This document shows, piece by piece, positions 45,116 through 54,932 of a stretch of DNA of 64,000 bases; within the stretch, counting starts at the first letter, position 1; every line of letters begins with the position of its first letter. Position numbers and translations under genes: made by a program. Origin of the DNA: Marinomonas lutimaris (GTDB taxonomy: Bacteria; Pseudomonadota; Gammaproteobacteria; Pseudomonadales; Marinomonadaceae); the NCBI RefSeq assembly GCF_019426345.1, contig NZ_JAHLLW010000016.1, forward strand, positions 36,648 to 100,647, read 5' to 3'. The notes beneath the pieces are model-generated. The model made no database searches, was not told the origin of the DNA, and saw nothing but the letters and a program-made list of their open reading frames with translations.

Positions 45116-45908
45116 TACTAGTTATGCTATTTCGCATAGAGGGGCTGTTAGGCAGCTTAATGAAGACTCATTTACTGAGATAGCTAGTCATAACTTGTGG
45201 ATTGTTGCTGATGGAATGGGGGGGCATGAGGCGGGAGATTACGCTAGTCAGCTTGTTGTTGATGTCATAAGGTCAAGTGTTCTGACGTATGATTATGAAA
45301 ATTTGACAGTTGATCATATTGTTACTGCTGTTAAGGCTGCTAATTATGATTTGAAGCAATATAGTAACTACCATTTGGATGGTAGAACGGCAGGTAGTAC
45401 AGTCGTTGCTTTGTTTATTAAAGATGGAGAGTATTTTGTTGTTTGGGCTGGAGATAGTCGCGCTTATTTGTTTCGTGATGGGGACTTTTCTCAGGTTTCA
45501 AATGACCATAGTCAAGTAAGTGAGTTGATTGCAGAGGGGGTTATTAGTAAGGCTGAAGCCAGCTCGCACCCTTTGTCTAATGTTATTACGCGTGCCGTAG
45601 GTGTGGCAGATGAGATTAATGTTGATGTAATAAAAGGCAAGCTTAATAGTGAAGATTTGTTTTTATTATGCTCGGATGGCTTAACGGGAGAGTTGGATGA
45701 CGATGAAATTTGTACGATGCTAGATACTGATAATGTTATTGATACTGGGCTTGCATTGTTGCATTCATCATTGGTACGAGGTGCTAGGGATAATGTCACT
45801 TGTATTCTTGTAGTTTATAATGGAGTTGATCGACCTGTTATCGATAGTTATTTCGATTCATCTAATGAAAAAACGGTGCCCTTATTTAGTCGTGTACTAA
45901 GTCGTTAG
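45102..45908 (+). CDS. pppA: T6SS PP2C-type Ser/Thr phosphatase PppA
   Basis: 268 residues from ATG at 45102, inside the tagF end and preceded by AAGGAT; the longer frame from 45051 is not needed. PP2C motifs: RQLNEDSF, VADGMGGHEAGD near 36-47, GSTVVALF, WAGDSRAYL, CSDGLTGELDDDE and RDNVTCIL. Metal-dependent phosphatase that reverses kinase action on the FHA protein. Last gene before a hairpin at 46008. Confidence 0.92.
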   Translation: MIKANTSYAISHRGAVRQLNEDSFTEIASHNLWIVADGMGGHEAGDYASQLVVDVIRSSVLTYDYENLTVDHIVTAVKAANYDLKQYSNYHLDGRTAGSTVVALFIKDGEYFVVWAGDSRAYLFRDGDFSQVSNDHSQVSELIAEGVISKAEASSHPLSNVITRAVGVADEINVDVIKGKLNSEDLFLLCSDGLTGELDDDEICTMLDTDNVIDTGLALLHSSLVRGARDNVTCILVVYNGVDRPVIDSYFDSSNEKTVPLFSRVLSR

Positions 45909-46007
45909 TTTGGTTCTTTTTTCTTTAGAGTGGCGTTTTGTTATTTCACGATAATTCTATTGATTTTTGATGTAATTTGTTATGTCTTTTAGACTGTAAA
46001 AAAACGT

Positions 46008-46035
46008 ATATTAAGCAGTTATGCTGCTTTAATAT
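46008..46035 (+). terminator. Hairpin between pppA and tssA
   Basis: ATATTAAGCAG (46008-46018), loop TTATG, CTGCTTTAATAT (46024-46035, one bulged T), then TTTGTG. Candidate terminator splitting the locus into a regulatory/membrane unit and a sheath/baseplate unit. Confidence 0.5.
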
Positions 46036-46133
46036 TTTGTGATATTGCTTTGATCTTACTTGTCTTGTAAAGAGCGTCAGGGGCTAGTAAAATAGGCATC
46101 AATAATTTAATGCTACTAGAGCAGGACGATGGA

Positions 46134-47243
46134 ATGTTTACACTAGAAGAATTCGTTTCTCCTATCACAGAAGAGCAGTTTGCAGGTATTGATCCTCGCT
46201 CTGATATTTCTCCTAATTCCACTTATTACACATTAAAAGATTTAAGGAATCAGCTAAGAGCTGCCGAACGGAATGCTCTAGTTGATGATGAAGGTCTTTC
46301 TCTGTTGACTCGTGAATGGTTGCCTCTTTTTGAACAGTGTAAAAATGCGATAAAAAATGAAAGTAAAGATATTGAGTATGTTGCTTGGCTCATTGAGGCC
46401 CTGTGTCGGCTAGAAGGCTTTAAAGGGCTTGCTTTGGGGTTTGATATTGCCCATACGCTCATTGAAAATCATTTTTTAGAGCTTTTTCCTGCACTGGAGG
46501 ATGGTGAAGAGCTGTCGGATAAGGTATCTGCTTTGGTAGGTCTTAATGGTATAGCCCAAGAGGGTGCTCTGATTATGCCAATAAAAAGCATTCCTTTAAC
46601 CGATGGTGTTAGTCATGGCCCCTTTACTTTTTGGGAGTATCAACAGGCTTACGATATATCAAGAATGCCTGACGATAAGCGTGAAAAAAAGATAGCTCAA
46701 GGTGCTGTGAATTATGAAGATGTTGAGAAAAGCGCTAACGAGAGCAGTGTTGAGTTTTTTGTCAATTTAAAAGCTGATATAGAAAGAGCAATTTATAGCT
46801 TTTCCATTCTTAGTGATGTTATGGATAAAGTGACAGGTAGTCCACAGCCAACCTCTAATATAAAACGAGCATTGGACTTGAGTGCGGCTGCAATTGAGCA
46901 TATTGGGAAAAATAAGTTGGAGCAGGCAGCGGAAAATGTTGCGTCATCGGAACCTGAGCTGCTACCTGAAGAAGAGCAAGTAGATAAATTAGTAACATCA
47001 GGACAGCGTTCTGATAATGGGAAAATTGATTCACGGGATAGTGCAATAAAAAAACTATCCGAAATAGCTGTTTATTTTAGAGAAACGGAGCCGCATTCAC
47101 CGATGTCGTATACGATCGAGCAGGTGATACGCTGGAGTAAGTTGTCTCTTCCTGAGTTGTTAGATGAATTAATTACAGACAAGGATGCTAGATCAGGATA
47201 TTTTAAACTGTCTGGTATCAAAGTTAGCGAAACTGAAACATAG
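46134..47243 (+). CDS. tssA: T6SS cap protein TssA (ImpA)
   Basis: 369 residues if started at ATG 46134 (AGGA 8 nt upstream), giving the usual N-terminus [24 protein letters not shown]; an ATG at 46110 lacks a ribosome-binding site. The ImpA_N domain (about 1-200) is present, and the C-terminal part is short with [23 protein letters not shown]. TssA primes and coordinates tail tube/sheath growth. Starts the second gene block. Confidence 0.9.
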   Translation: MFTLEEFVSPITEEQFAGIDPRSDISPNSTYYTLKDLRNQLRAAERNALVDDEGLSLLTREWLPLFEQCKNAIKNESKDIEYVAWLIEALCRLEGFKGLALGFDIAHTLIENHFLELFPALEDGEELSDKVSALVGLNGIAQEGALIMPIKSIPLTDGVSHGPFTFWEYQQAYDISRMPDDKREKKIAQGAVNYEDVEKSANESSVEFFVNLKADIERAIYSFSILSDVMDKVTGSPQPTSNIKRALDLSAAAIEHIGKNKLEQAAENVASSEPELLPEEEQVDKLVTSGQRSDNGKIDSRDSAIKKLSEIAVYFRETEPHSPMSYTIEQVIRWSKLSLPELLDELITDKDARSGYFKLSGIKVSETET

Positions 47244-47257
47244 TAAAAGGAGTTCCA

Positions 47258-47761
47258 ATGAGTGTTCATGACAAGATAAAGAGGGTTCGAAAGCCTCGTG
47301 TTCATATTACTTATGATGTAGAAACTGAGGGAGCTTTAGTAAAAAAAGAGCTTCCTTTTGTTGTTGGCGTAATGGGTGATTTTTCTGGTGATAATGTTGA
47401 TGCCTTGAAACCATTGAAAGATAGACGATTTATTCAGATTGATCGCGATAGCTTCGATGATGTTTTGAAGCGTATGAGCCCAAGTCTTTCAATGAAAGTT
47501 GACAATGTGTTGACTGATGACGATAGTCAGTTTGCTGTTGAATTAAACTTTAACACGATAAGTGATTTTGAGCCTGCGGCAGTTGTTAATCAGGTTGAAC
47601 CACTACGCAAACTCATGGAAACTCGTAACAAGCTACGAGATCTTATGACTAAGATAGATCGCTCGGAAGAGTTGGAAAATGTCTTAGAAGAGGTCTTGAG
47701 TAATACCGCAAGCCTTGAATCAATGGCAAAGGACTTAAGTATTGAGGGGACGGAAAAATGA
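47258..47761 (+). CDS. tssB: T6SS sheath small subunit TssB
   Basis: 167 residues, normal for TssB (VipA/ImpB). [30 protein letters not shown] and [20 protein letters not shown] are family hallmarks. Pairs with TssC in the contractile sheath. AAAGGAG precedes the ATG; the stop overlaps tssC. Confidence 0.96.
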   Translation: MSVHDKIKRVRKPRVHITYDVETEGALVKKELPFVVGVMGDFSGDNVDALKPLKDRRFIQIDRDSFDDVLKRMSPSLSMKVDNVLTDDDSQFAVELNFNTISDFEPAAVVNQVEPLRKLMETRNKLRDLMTKIDRSEELENVLEEVLSNTASLESMAKDLSIEGTEK

Positions 47762-49248
47762 GCACGGAAGAAGCTTTAAATAGTAATGAAACGGTAGCGG
47801 AGCAAAGTGTCTCTCTTCTAGAGCAAGCTATTGGTGCAACTAAACAAACAGAGTCTGGTAGAGCTGAAGAGCTTTTGAAAACGCTGGCAGAGGAAGCCTT
47901 AAAAGGTACTGTTCAGTGGAATAAAAACATGACGGTTACTTTTAATGAAGCTATTGATTTGATCGATAGTAAAATATCAAAGCAGCTTAGCGTCATTATG
48001 CATACGGATGAGTTCCAGAAGTTAGAAGGTTCTTGGAGAGGGCTTCATCATTTAGTTATGAACTCTGAGACCAGTTCAACGCTTAAGATTCGTGTGTTGA
48101 ATATGAAGAAAAAAGAGTTGCATAAAGACTTAAGTAAGGCTGTTGAATTTGATCAAAGTCAAACCTTTAAGAAAATTTATGAGTCTGAATTTGGTACTCC
48201 AGGCGGCGAGCCATATGGAACAATTGTGGGTGATTATGAATTCACAAATCACCCTGAAGATGTTGAAACACTTGGTTTAATGTCTAATGTTGCAGCTGCT
48301 GGTTTTTGTCCGTTTGTTTCAGCTTCCTCTCCTTCTTTATTTGGTTTTGATAACTGGGAAGAGCTTGCTAAGCCTCGTGACCTTGAAAAAGTATTTGAAT
48401 CTTTAGAGTATACAAAGTGGCGTTCATTCAGAGAAAGTGATGATTCCCGCTTTGTGACGCTGACTATGCCTAGATTCTTGTCTCGTCTACCGTATGGAGC
48501 AGCTTCAAAGCCAGTTGAAGAGTTTAACTTTGAAGAATTTGAAATTGAGCCTCAAGCAGGTCGTTCGGTAAATACTGCGAACCATGATTACTGCTGGAGT
48601 AATGCTGCTTATGCTATGGCGACAAATATGGCTAAGGCATTCTCGCAGTATGGTTTTTGTACTGCTATACGAGGCGCCGAAGGTGGCGGTAAAGTGGAAG
48701 GTTTACCTACTCATATATTTACCAGTGATGATGGTGATCCTGACTTGAAATGTCCAACTGAAATTGGCATAACGGATCGTCGAGAAGCTGAGCTTAGTAA
48801 ATTAGGTTTTTTGCCTTTATGTCATTATAAAAATACAGATTATGCTGTCTTCTTTGGTGGTCAGAGCTGTCAAAAACCAAAAGTGTACGACACTCCTGAT
48901 GCGACCGCGAATGCGGCTATTTCAGCAAGACTTCCATATTTAATGGCTACATCTCGCTTTGCGCATTATCTAAAAGTGATGGCGCGAGATAAAATTGGTA
49001 GCTTTATGGAAGCTGAAGATGTTGAGGCTTGGTTAAATCGCTGGATCTTGTCTTATGTCAATGCTACAGAAGGTGGTGGACAAGATATTCGTGCTCGTTA
49101 TCCATTAGCTGATGCTAAAGTTCGCGTTAAGGAAATCCCGGGTCAGCCTGGGGCGTATAATGCTGTTGCGTGGCTTAAGCCTTGGTTGCAAATGGAAGAA
49201 CTGACATCCTCCTTGCGCTTAGTTGCTAAAATACCTGAAGTGGGTTAG
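47758..49248 (+). CDS. tssC: T6SS sheath large subunit TssC
   Basis: 496 residues. Typical segments [63 protein letters not shown] and C-terminal [21 protein letters not shown]. Forms the contractile sheath with TssB and carries the residues recycled by ClpV together with TssB. ATGA overlap with tssB. Confidence 0.96.
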   Translation: MSTEEALNSNETVAEQSVSLLEQAIGATKQTESGRAEELLKTLAEEALKGTVQWNKNMTVTFNEAIDLIDSKISKQLSVIMHTDEFQKLEGSWRGLHHLVMNSETSSTLKIRVLNMKKKELHKDLSKAVEFDQSQTFKKIYESEFGTPGGEPYGTIVGDYEFTNHPEDVETLGLMSNVAAAGFCPFVSASSPSLFGFDNWEELAKPRDLEKVFESLEYTKWRSFRESDDSRFVTLTMPRFLSRLPYGAASKPVEEFNFEEFEIEPQAGRSVNTANHDYCWSNAAYAMATNMAKAFSQYGFCTAIRGAEGGGKVEGLPTHIFTSDDGDPDLKCPTEIGITDRREAELSKLGFLPLCHYKNTDYAVFFGGQSCQKPKVYDTPDATANAAISARLPYLMATSRFAHYLKVMARDKIGSFMEAEDVEAWLNRWILSYVNATEGGGQDIRARYPLADAKVRVKEIPGQPGAYNAVAWLKPWLQMEELTSSLRLVAKIPEVG

Positions 49249-49293
49249 TTGGCGGCACTGATATAAGCGCTAATATTAAGGATGATGCTGTAA

Positions 49294-50820
49294 ATGAGTG
49301 TTGAAGAGTTTTCGTTTATAAGTCAAAGCTCAGCTTTTGAAAGAAAAGCTGAGTATAAAATAAGTGAGAGCGACTCCTTATTGGATCGTTTTTTGAATGA
49401 GAAAGACCTGTATAAAGCTCTTTTTCTTTGGCTTGAAAGCTCTTCAGACGCTCCCATAAATTGGACGAACGATTCTATTACTTTGTATATCCAGCAGGTA
49501 ATAACGGATATAGATGCCAAGTTGTGTGAACAAATTAATAAAATAATCCATGAGGATAAATTCAAAAAGCTTGAATCTAGTTGGCGTAGTCTTTTTTGGC
49601 TTTTATCTCAAAGCGAGCAAATGGATAATGAGAAAAAAGTTAAAATTAAGCTTTTGAATTGTAGTTGGATGACATTGTCTAGAGATGTGAATAAGGCTAT
49701 TGATTTTGATCAGAGTGCTTTTTTTAGTTTAGTGTACCAAAACGAATTTGATCACCCAGGAGGCGAGCCTTTTGGTGTTGTTATTGGGGATTATGAGATT
49801 TCTAACTCTCATTCAAATGGTTCTTTATATAATGATATTGCCACACTAAAAGAAATTTCGAAGGTCGCAGCCGCAGCATTTTCTCCTTTTGTTTGTTCTA
49901 GTGATTCAAGCTTATTTGGGGTTGATGCTTTTTCTGAATTAGGTCATGCATACGATTTATTTTCCCAGTTCGAGCAGCCAGAGTATACCAACTGGAGAAG
50001 CTTCAGAAATATGGAAGAATCTCGCTTTGTTGGTTTAACCCTACCTAGAGTTCTTGTTAGAGCGCCATACTTAAATAATGGTAAGCGTTCCGAAAGCTTT
50101 TATTTTACAGAGCGTATCCATAACTCAGATAAAGATATGTTATGGGGGAATGCTGCTTTTCCTTTTGTTTCAACTCTTATTAGGGCGTATTGCTCTAGTG
50201 GTTGGTTTGGTCATATAAGGGGGTTGGATCCCGGTGAAATGTCGAAGGGAATGGTGACGGGGATTGCTAAAGACTTTTTTAAAAATGATTCTTACCAAAA
50301 AGAAGGGAAGCCACCAGTAGACTTGATTGTTACTGCTAAGCTTGAGAAGGAGTTGTCTGAGCTGGGTTTTATACCTATATCTTCTGTTACAAATACTGAG
50401 CACCTTGTTTTTTATAGTAACGCTTCTACTCAATTGGCGAAAAACTATGGTGCAAACATGGCTAATGTTAACGCTCGATTGTCGTCGATGCTTCAATATA
50501 TTCTTTGCGTGTCTAGGTTTGCTCATTATCTGAAGGTCCTTGCTCGTGACCGTATTGGTTCATATGCCACTGCGCAGGCGTGTGAGCGAGATTTACAAGC
50601 TTGGATAAATAATTATACGACAGCATCAGATTCAGCATCTGAGCATGTCAGAAGTAAATACCCTCTTAGTAATGCTAAGGTAAAGGTGAGTGAGAGTAAG
50701 TCAAGTCCAGGTCACTTCTTTTCTCTTCTTCAGCTTCAGCCTCATTTTCAATTAGATCAAATGGTGTCGAGTATTCAGCTTGTTACAGAGTTAAGTCCAC
50801 ATCATCATATTAAGGAATAA
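49294..50820 (+). CDS. impD: Second TssC-like sheath protein (ImpD)
   Basis: 508 residues, a clear but diverged TssC paralogue: IDFDQSAFFSLVYQNEFDHPGGEPFG, VAAAAFSPFVCSSDSSLFGV, HIRGLDPGEMSKGMVTG and YPLSNAKVKVSESKSSPGHF line up with the TssC counterparts. A position between tssC and tagJ matches ImpD of the Rhizobium/Agrobacterium imp order (second TssC). May bind TssB separately or tune the sheath; its own requirement is unknown here. AAGGATG upstream. Confidence 0.88.
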   Translation: MSVEEFSFISQSSAFERKAEYKISESDSLLDRFLNEKDLYKALFLWLESSSDAPINWTNDSITLYIQQVITDIDAKLCEQINKIIHEDKFKKLESSWRSLFWLLSQSEQMDNEKKVKIKLLNCSWMTLSRDVNKAIDFDQSAFFSLVYQNEFDHPGGEPFGVVIGDYEISNSHSNGSLYNDIATLKEISKVAAAAFSPFVCSSDSSLFGVDAFSELGHAYDLFSQFEQPEYTNWRSFRNMEESRFVGLTLPRVLVRAPYLNNGKRSESFYFTERIHNSDKDMLWGNAAFPFVSTLIRAYCSSGWFGHIRGLDPGEMSKGMVTGIAKDFFKNDSYQKEGKPPVDLIVTAKLEKELSELGFIPISSVTNTEHLVFYSNASTQLAKNYGANMANVNARLSSMLQYILCVSRFAHYLKVLARDRIGSYATAQACERDLQAWINNYTTASDSASEHVRSKYPLSNAKVKVSESKSSPGHFFSLLQLQPHFQLDQMVSSIQLVTELSPHHHIKE

Positions 50821-50823
50821 TGT

Positions 50824-51615
50824 ATGAAAAAAATATATGAATTCATTAAAGGCGGTAAATTGTCTGAGGCGATGGAATACTGTACATCTTTGCTGAAAGA
50901 TGAGCCTCTTAACTTTGATATTAGAAGTGCTTATGCTGAGCTACTGTGTATTGATGGTGACCTTGACCGTGCGGATAAGCAACTTGATTTTATGGTGAAG
51001 AAGAATCCAGAATTTGCAGTTGGAGCTATTAATTTAAGGCATCTCATTCGTGCAGAGCAGTCTAGACAGGACTTTTATAGTGGGAAAAGTGCGCCGAAGC
51101 TTTTTCATGAGGCCGATGAGTTAGATACTCTGTTTCTCGAGATGCACCTTGCAAAGTTGGAAGGTGACTCGGATTTACTTGTTGATATGAGTTCTAAACT
51201 TGAAGTTTTACGTGCGGCATCATTTAGTGACGACCACCCTCAGAGTATGGTTCGTGATTTGGATGATATTCTTAATCCTTATCTAGAAGTTTTGGGGACT
51301 AATGGAGAGTTTTACTTGGCTCGTTTTAGTGAAATTGAATCACTTAAGGTGGAGCCTGTTGATTCTCTTCTTGAGAATATCTGGCTTAGGGTTGAGATGG
51401 GTATAAAAGATGGCCCATCAGGAACGGCCCATTTACCTTTGGTTTATGCTCAATCTGAAAATGATGTTGAAAAATTAGGGCAGATTACAGAGTGGGATGA
51501 GTTATCTGAAAACGTGGTTGTAGGGAGGGGGATGAAGATGCTCTTTATTAATGAAGAAGCAAGTCTAATATCTGATTTAAGTATTTCTAAAAACAAAGAA
51601 TTGTCTGTTGATTAA
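50824..51615 (+). CDS. tagJ: T6SS accessory protein TagJ (ImpE)
   Basis: 263 residues. N-terminal tetratricopeptide-like helices (KGGKLSEAMEYCTSLLKDEPLNFDIRSAYAELL, IDGDLDRADKQLDFM) and C-terminal VEPVDSLLENIWLRVEMGIKDGPSG are ImpE/TagJ features. Known TagJ proteins bind the TssB N-terminus and help ClpV recycle some sheaths. AAGGAATAATGT precedes the start; 3 bp after impD. Confidence 0.88.
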   Translation: MKKIYEFIKGGKLSEAMEYCTSLLKDEPLNFDIRSAYAELLCIDGDLDRADKQLDFMVKKNPEFAVGAINLRHLIRAEQSRQDFYSGKSAPKLFHEADELDTLFLEMHLAKLEGDSDLLVDMSSKLEVLRAASFSDDHPQSMVRDLDDILNPYLEVLGTNGEFYLARFSEIESLKVEPVDSLLENIWLRVEMGIKDGPSGTAHLPLVYAQSENDVEKLGQITEWDELSENVVVGRGMKMLFINEEASLISDLSISKNKELSVD

Positions 51616-51617
51616 TC

Positions 51618-52103
51618 ATGATTGAGAGTAAGCAGCAGCTCCAAGCTTCGGTTTTAGACCGTTTGATTGATGATGATCCTTCAGTTCAAGAGTCTCCATC
51701 TCGATCAGAAGGAATAAGTATTTCAGATTTAAGGCGAAATATTCGTCGTGATATTGAAGCATTACTTAATGCGAGGATTCAGTGGCATACTTGGCCTGAT
51801 CAGTATGAAGAATTATCCACCTCTATTTTATCTTATGGGTTACCTGATTTTTCGAGTATGTCTGTGAGTTCGAGTGAGGGTCGTGATCTGCTGTGTGATA
51901 TTGTCAAAAAAACAATTGAGAAATTTGAGCCTAGATTTATCGAGGTAGAGGTGTTTACTGATGAAGATCTACCTCTCAATCGAGTGTTAAACTTACGAAT
52001 CAATGCTTTGCTTTATGCCGACCCTGAGCCTGAGTTTATTAGTTTTAACTCAGAGGTTGAGCCTATAAATTTAGGGATGAAAATAATTGAGGCCTCCTTA
52101 TGA
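51618..52103 (+). CDS. tssE: T6SS baseplate protein TssE (gp25-like)
   Basis: 161 residues. SISDLRRNIRRDIEALLNARIQW is the lysozyme-like gp25 helix with the conserved arginines and E-x-L-L-N; SYGLPDFSSMSVSS follows. TssE nucleates sheath assembly on the baseplate. Stop overlaps tssF. Confidence 0.93.
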   Translation: MIESKQQLQASVLDRLIDDDPSVQESPSRSEGISISDLRRNIRRDIEALLNARIQWHTWPDQYEELSTSILSYGLPDFSSMSVSSSEGRDLLCDIVKKTIEKFEPRFIEVEVFTDEDLPLNRVLNLRINALLYADPEPEFISFNSEVEPINLGMKIIEASL

Positions 52104-53926
52104 ATGATGAGCTATTAAAATACTATAACAGAGAGCTCTCCTTTATACGAAAAATGGGGAGTGAGTTTTCCGAGAAGTATCCTAAAGTAGCCGGTAGATT
52201 AAAACTAAGTGGTGATACTGTTGAGGATCCTCATGTTTCTCGTCTGGTTGAATCTTTTGCTTTTTTGACAGCTAATATAAGACAGAAGCTTGAAGATAGT
52301 TTTCCAGAATTGACGGATGCGCTACTTGGTCAAATGTTTCCTGATTATCAGGCGCCAATACCTTCAATGTCTATTATTAAGCTTGAAGCGGAGAACCTCT
52401 CAACGACAGGTGTTGTTATACCAGTTGGAACAGAGGTGGAATCTAATGCTGAAGGCATGAAACAGTGTAAGTTTAAGACTTGCTTTGAAACGAACCTTTG
52501 GCCTGTTGAAATTAAACTCGCAAAATTTGAGAACGCACCATTTGTTGCTCCAAAGGCAAAGTGGGAGAAGCCTGCCAAATCAATTTTTCAGCTTGATGTC
52601 ATGTGTGAATACGACGGTGTTTCTTTATATGAAACCGACTTAAATAACTTAAGGTTTTATATTGGTGGGCAGTGGCATCATGGATTGAAAATATATGAAT
52701 TATTATTTAAGAACTGCATTGGCGTGGCATTTGATAATGGTGAGGAAGGTATTCGTTACGTATCTAAGGAGCACCTCCAAGCTGTTGGTTTTGGTGAGAA
52801 TGAGGTTGTTGTTCCTTACTCGCATCGCTCTTCCTCAGGATTTAGATTGCTTGTTGAGAATTTTGTTTTTCCCGAGAAGTTTAGATTCTTTGAGTTGAAA
52901 AATATTAGATCAATGCTTCCTAAAAAATCAGGCGCTACAAGTATATATTTTTATATGGATACAGATTCATCTGAACTAGAAAAGCAAATTGATAGTTCTA
53001 GCTTTTTGTTGGGATGTACTCCAGTCATCAACCTTTTTGAGCAAGAAATTGAGCCTATTCGACCACAACTCAGTGAGTATGAATATAAGCTCGCTCCTAG
53101 GTACATGGATGCCGAGATATCGGAAGTTGTTAGTGTCGATGAGGTTGTTGTATTTGATGCTAAAGGAAATAAGCAGGTTGTTTCTCCTTTTTATGGGCAA
53201 ACACATCCTAAATATCAAGGTAGTAATGATTTGTTTTGGCATATCAGGAGAGAGACCGCAATGTGGGCGGGGGGATATGTTGAAGCAGGTACAGAGACAT
53301 TTTTTTCGTTGGTTGATGCATCATTTGATAACTCTCACTTGGATGGGAATAGTGATAAAACGGTTATTACTATTAGGGCGAAGTGCAGTAATCGTAATTT
53401 GCCCGCAAGTTTGCCTTTTGGGGATGATGAGCTGGGTTTAATGATGCCTGAAAAAGGCGATATTATTAAGAAAATACGATGCCTGGTGATGCCTACCCAT
53501 GCAATTAGGCCAGTTCTTGGTGATGCGACTAGGTGGCAGTTAATTAATCATCTGAACCTTGATTATTTTACCGGTCCTGATGCCTGTGAGCGCTTAAAAG
53601 AGGTTTTGAGACTTTATGATTTTAAAGTATCTCCTCAGAGTAAGGCTTTAATTAATAATATATATAAAGTGGTTATCGAGCCATCTACTGCGCGAGTTGT
53701 TCAAAAGGGGAGAGTGTGTTTTGCAAGTGGAAGTGATATTGAAATCACCTTTGCTAATGATGACTTCTCAGGTAGTGGAGTATTCTTTTTTGCATCTATT
53801 CTCGAGCATTTCTTTGCGCAGTTTGCGGCAATTAATAGCTTTACTAGGGTATCTTTGAGGTTGAAAGAGCAAGAGCAGGTTTATCATCAGTGGCCTGCGA
53901 GAGTTGGTGATCGGGTACTCTTATGA
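52100..53926 (+). CDS. tssF: T6SS baseplate protein TssF (ImpG)
   Basis: 608 residues. MNDELLKYYNRELSFIRKMGSEFSEKYPKVAGRLKL is the TssF start; DPHVSRLVESFAFLTANIRQKL follows. Forms the baseplate wedge with TssG and TssK. Overlaps tssE and tssG by 4 bp each. Confidence 0.95.
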   Translation: MNDELLKYYNRELSFIRKMGSEFSEKYPKVAGRLKLSGDTVEDPHVSRLVESFAFLTANIRQKLEDSFPELTDALLGQMFPDYQAPIPSMSIIKLEAENLSTTGVVIPVGTEVESNAEGMKQCKFKTCFETNLWPVEIKLAKFENAPFVAPKAKWEKPAKSIFQLDVMCEYDGVSLYETDLNNLRFYIGGQWHHGLKIYELLFKNCIGVAFDNGEEGIRYVSKEHLQAVGFGENEVVVPYSHRSSSGFRLLVENFVFPEKFRFFELKNIRSMLPKKSGATSIYFYMDTDSSELEKQIDSSSFLLGCTPVINLFEQEIEPIRPQLSEYEYKLAPRYMDAEISEVVSVDEVVVFDAKGNKQVVSPFYGQTHPKYQGSNDLFWHIRRETAMWAGGYVEAGTETFFSLVDASFDNSHLDGNSDKTVITIRAKCSNRNLPASLPFGDDELGLMMPEKGDIIKKIRCLVMPTHAIRPVLGDATRWQLINHLNLDYFTGPDACERLKEVLRLYDFKVSPQSKALINNIYKVVIEPSTARVVQKGRVCFASGSDIEITFANDDFSGSGVFFFASILEHFFAQFAAINSFTRVSLRLKEQEQVYHQWPARVGDRVLL

Positions 53927-54909
53927 TGAAATTGCTGTCCGAAAACGCTTCACAGTTTGATTTTTATAAAGCGATTTATTTAATTGAGAAGCAATTAGAT
54001 AGAGAGCAAATGGCTTATAGGAAAGTCGGTTATGACTGTGATCCAGTCAATGAGCTGGTTAGGTTTTCATCAACTCAAAAGTTCGGTTTTCCTGGAGCAT
54101 CCATCAGTAGAATTGAGCCTGTTGGCGATCCCTCGGTACTACAAAAAATGAAAGTAGATATTTCTTTTATGGGGTTAACTGGTTCTTCAGGTGTGATGCC
54201 TCAGTTTTATAGTGAGTTGGTTCTTCAGCGTGTGAAGTATAAAGATACTGCGATGCGTGATTTCTACGATATGTTTAACCATCGATTAATATCTTTATAC
54301 TATCGATCTTGGAAAAAGTATAAGCATTCACTTAATTTTTCTTCTAAGAGTGGCTATAAAGACAGTCATACTAAAATTTTGTCACTATTAGGTGGAGGTT
54401 CTGCAGACTATAATTTATTTTTCTCAGGAATCTTTTCTAGGGCAATAAAAAACACTTCTGACTTGAAAAATATTTTGACTTCATATTTAGGGTGTGAGGT
54501 AAAAATTAAGCAGTTAGAAGGGAAATGGCAGAACTTAAAGTCATCTGAACAGACAAGATTATCGAGTCGTACTTCGTTTGATGGAGAATATTCCAAGCTA
54601 GGTGTTGATGCCTTGTTAGGTAGCAAGATATGGGATATTTCAACATTAATTGAGGTCTGTATATATCCGAATAATGCAGCGCAACTGAAAAAATTACTGC
54701 CCAATGCTGAATTGTATAAATTTGTGTGTAGAATTATTAAGGATTATGTGGGTAATGGTGTTCAAGCTAGGATTCTGGTTGAATCGGCTTTTAGTAATTC
54801 TGATATTTCTAGATTGAATAAGAAAGATGTAACTCTTGGTGGGAATAGTGTTCTGGCTTTTAGTCGATTGAACTCTAATAAGAGGTTGCACCTTTCTCGT
54901 AAAGGATAA
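53923..54909 (+). CDS. tssG: T6SS baseplate protein TssG (ImpH)
   Basis: 328 residues. FYKAIYLIEKQL near the start and SFMGLTGSSGVMPQFYSELVLQR (about 86-108) are TssG marks, followed by AMRDFYDMFNHRLISLYYRSW. One TssG bridges two TssF in the wedge. 23 bp before clpV. Confidence 0.94.
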   Translation: MMKLLSENASQFDFYKAIYLIEKQLDREQMAYRKVGYDCDPVNELVRFSSTQKFGFPGASISRIEPVGDPSVLQKMKVDISFMGLTGSSGVMPQFYSELVLQRVKYKDTAMRDFYDMFNHRLISLYYRSWKKYKHSLNFSSKSGYKDSHTKILSLLGGGSADYNLFFSGIFSRAIKNTSDLKNILTSYLGCEVKIKQLEGKWQNLKSSEQTRLSSRTSFDGEYSKLGVDALLGSKIWDISTLIEVCIYPNNAAQLKKLLPNAELYKFVCRIIKDYVGNGVQARILVESAFSNSDISRLNKKDVTLGGNSVLAFSRLNSNKRLHLSRKG

Positions 54910-54932
54910 TTCACTTTAATAAGGAAGAATAT

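Noticed and set aside
52989..53441. 150-codon frame overlapping tssF in another frame
   Set aside because: tssF is continuous and conserved here; the overlapping frame has no ribosome-binding site and an unlikely composition.
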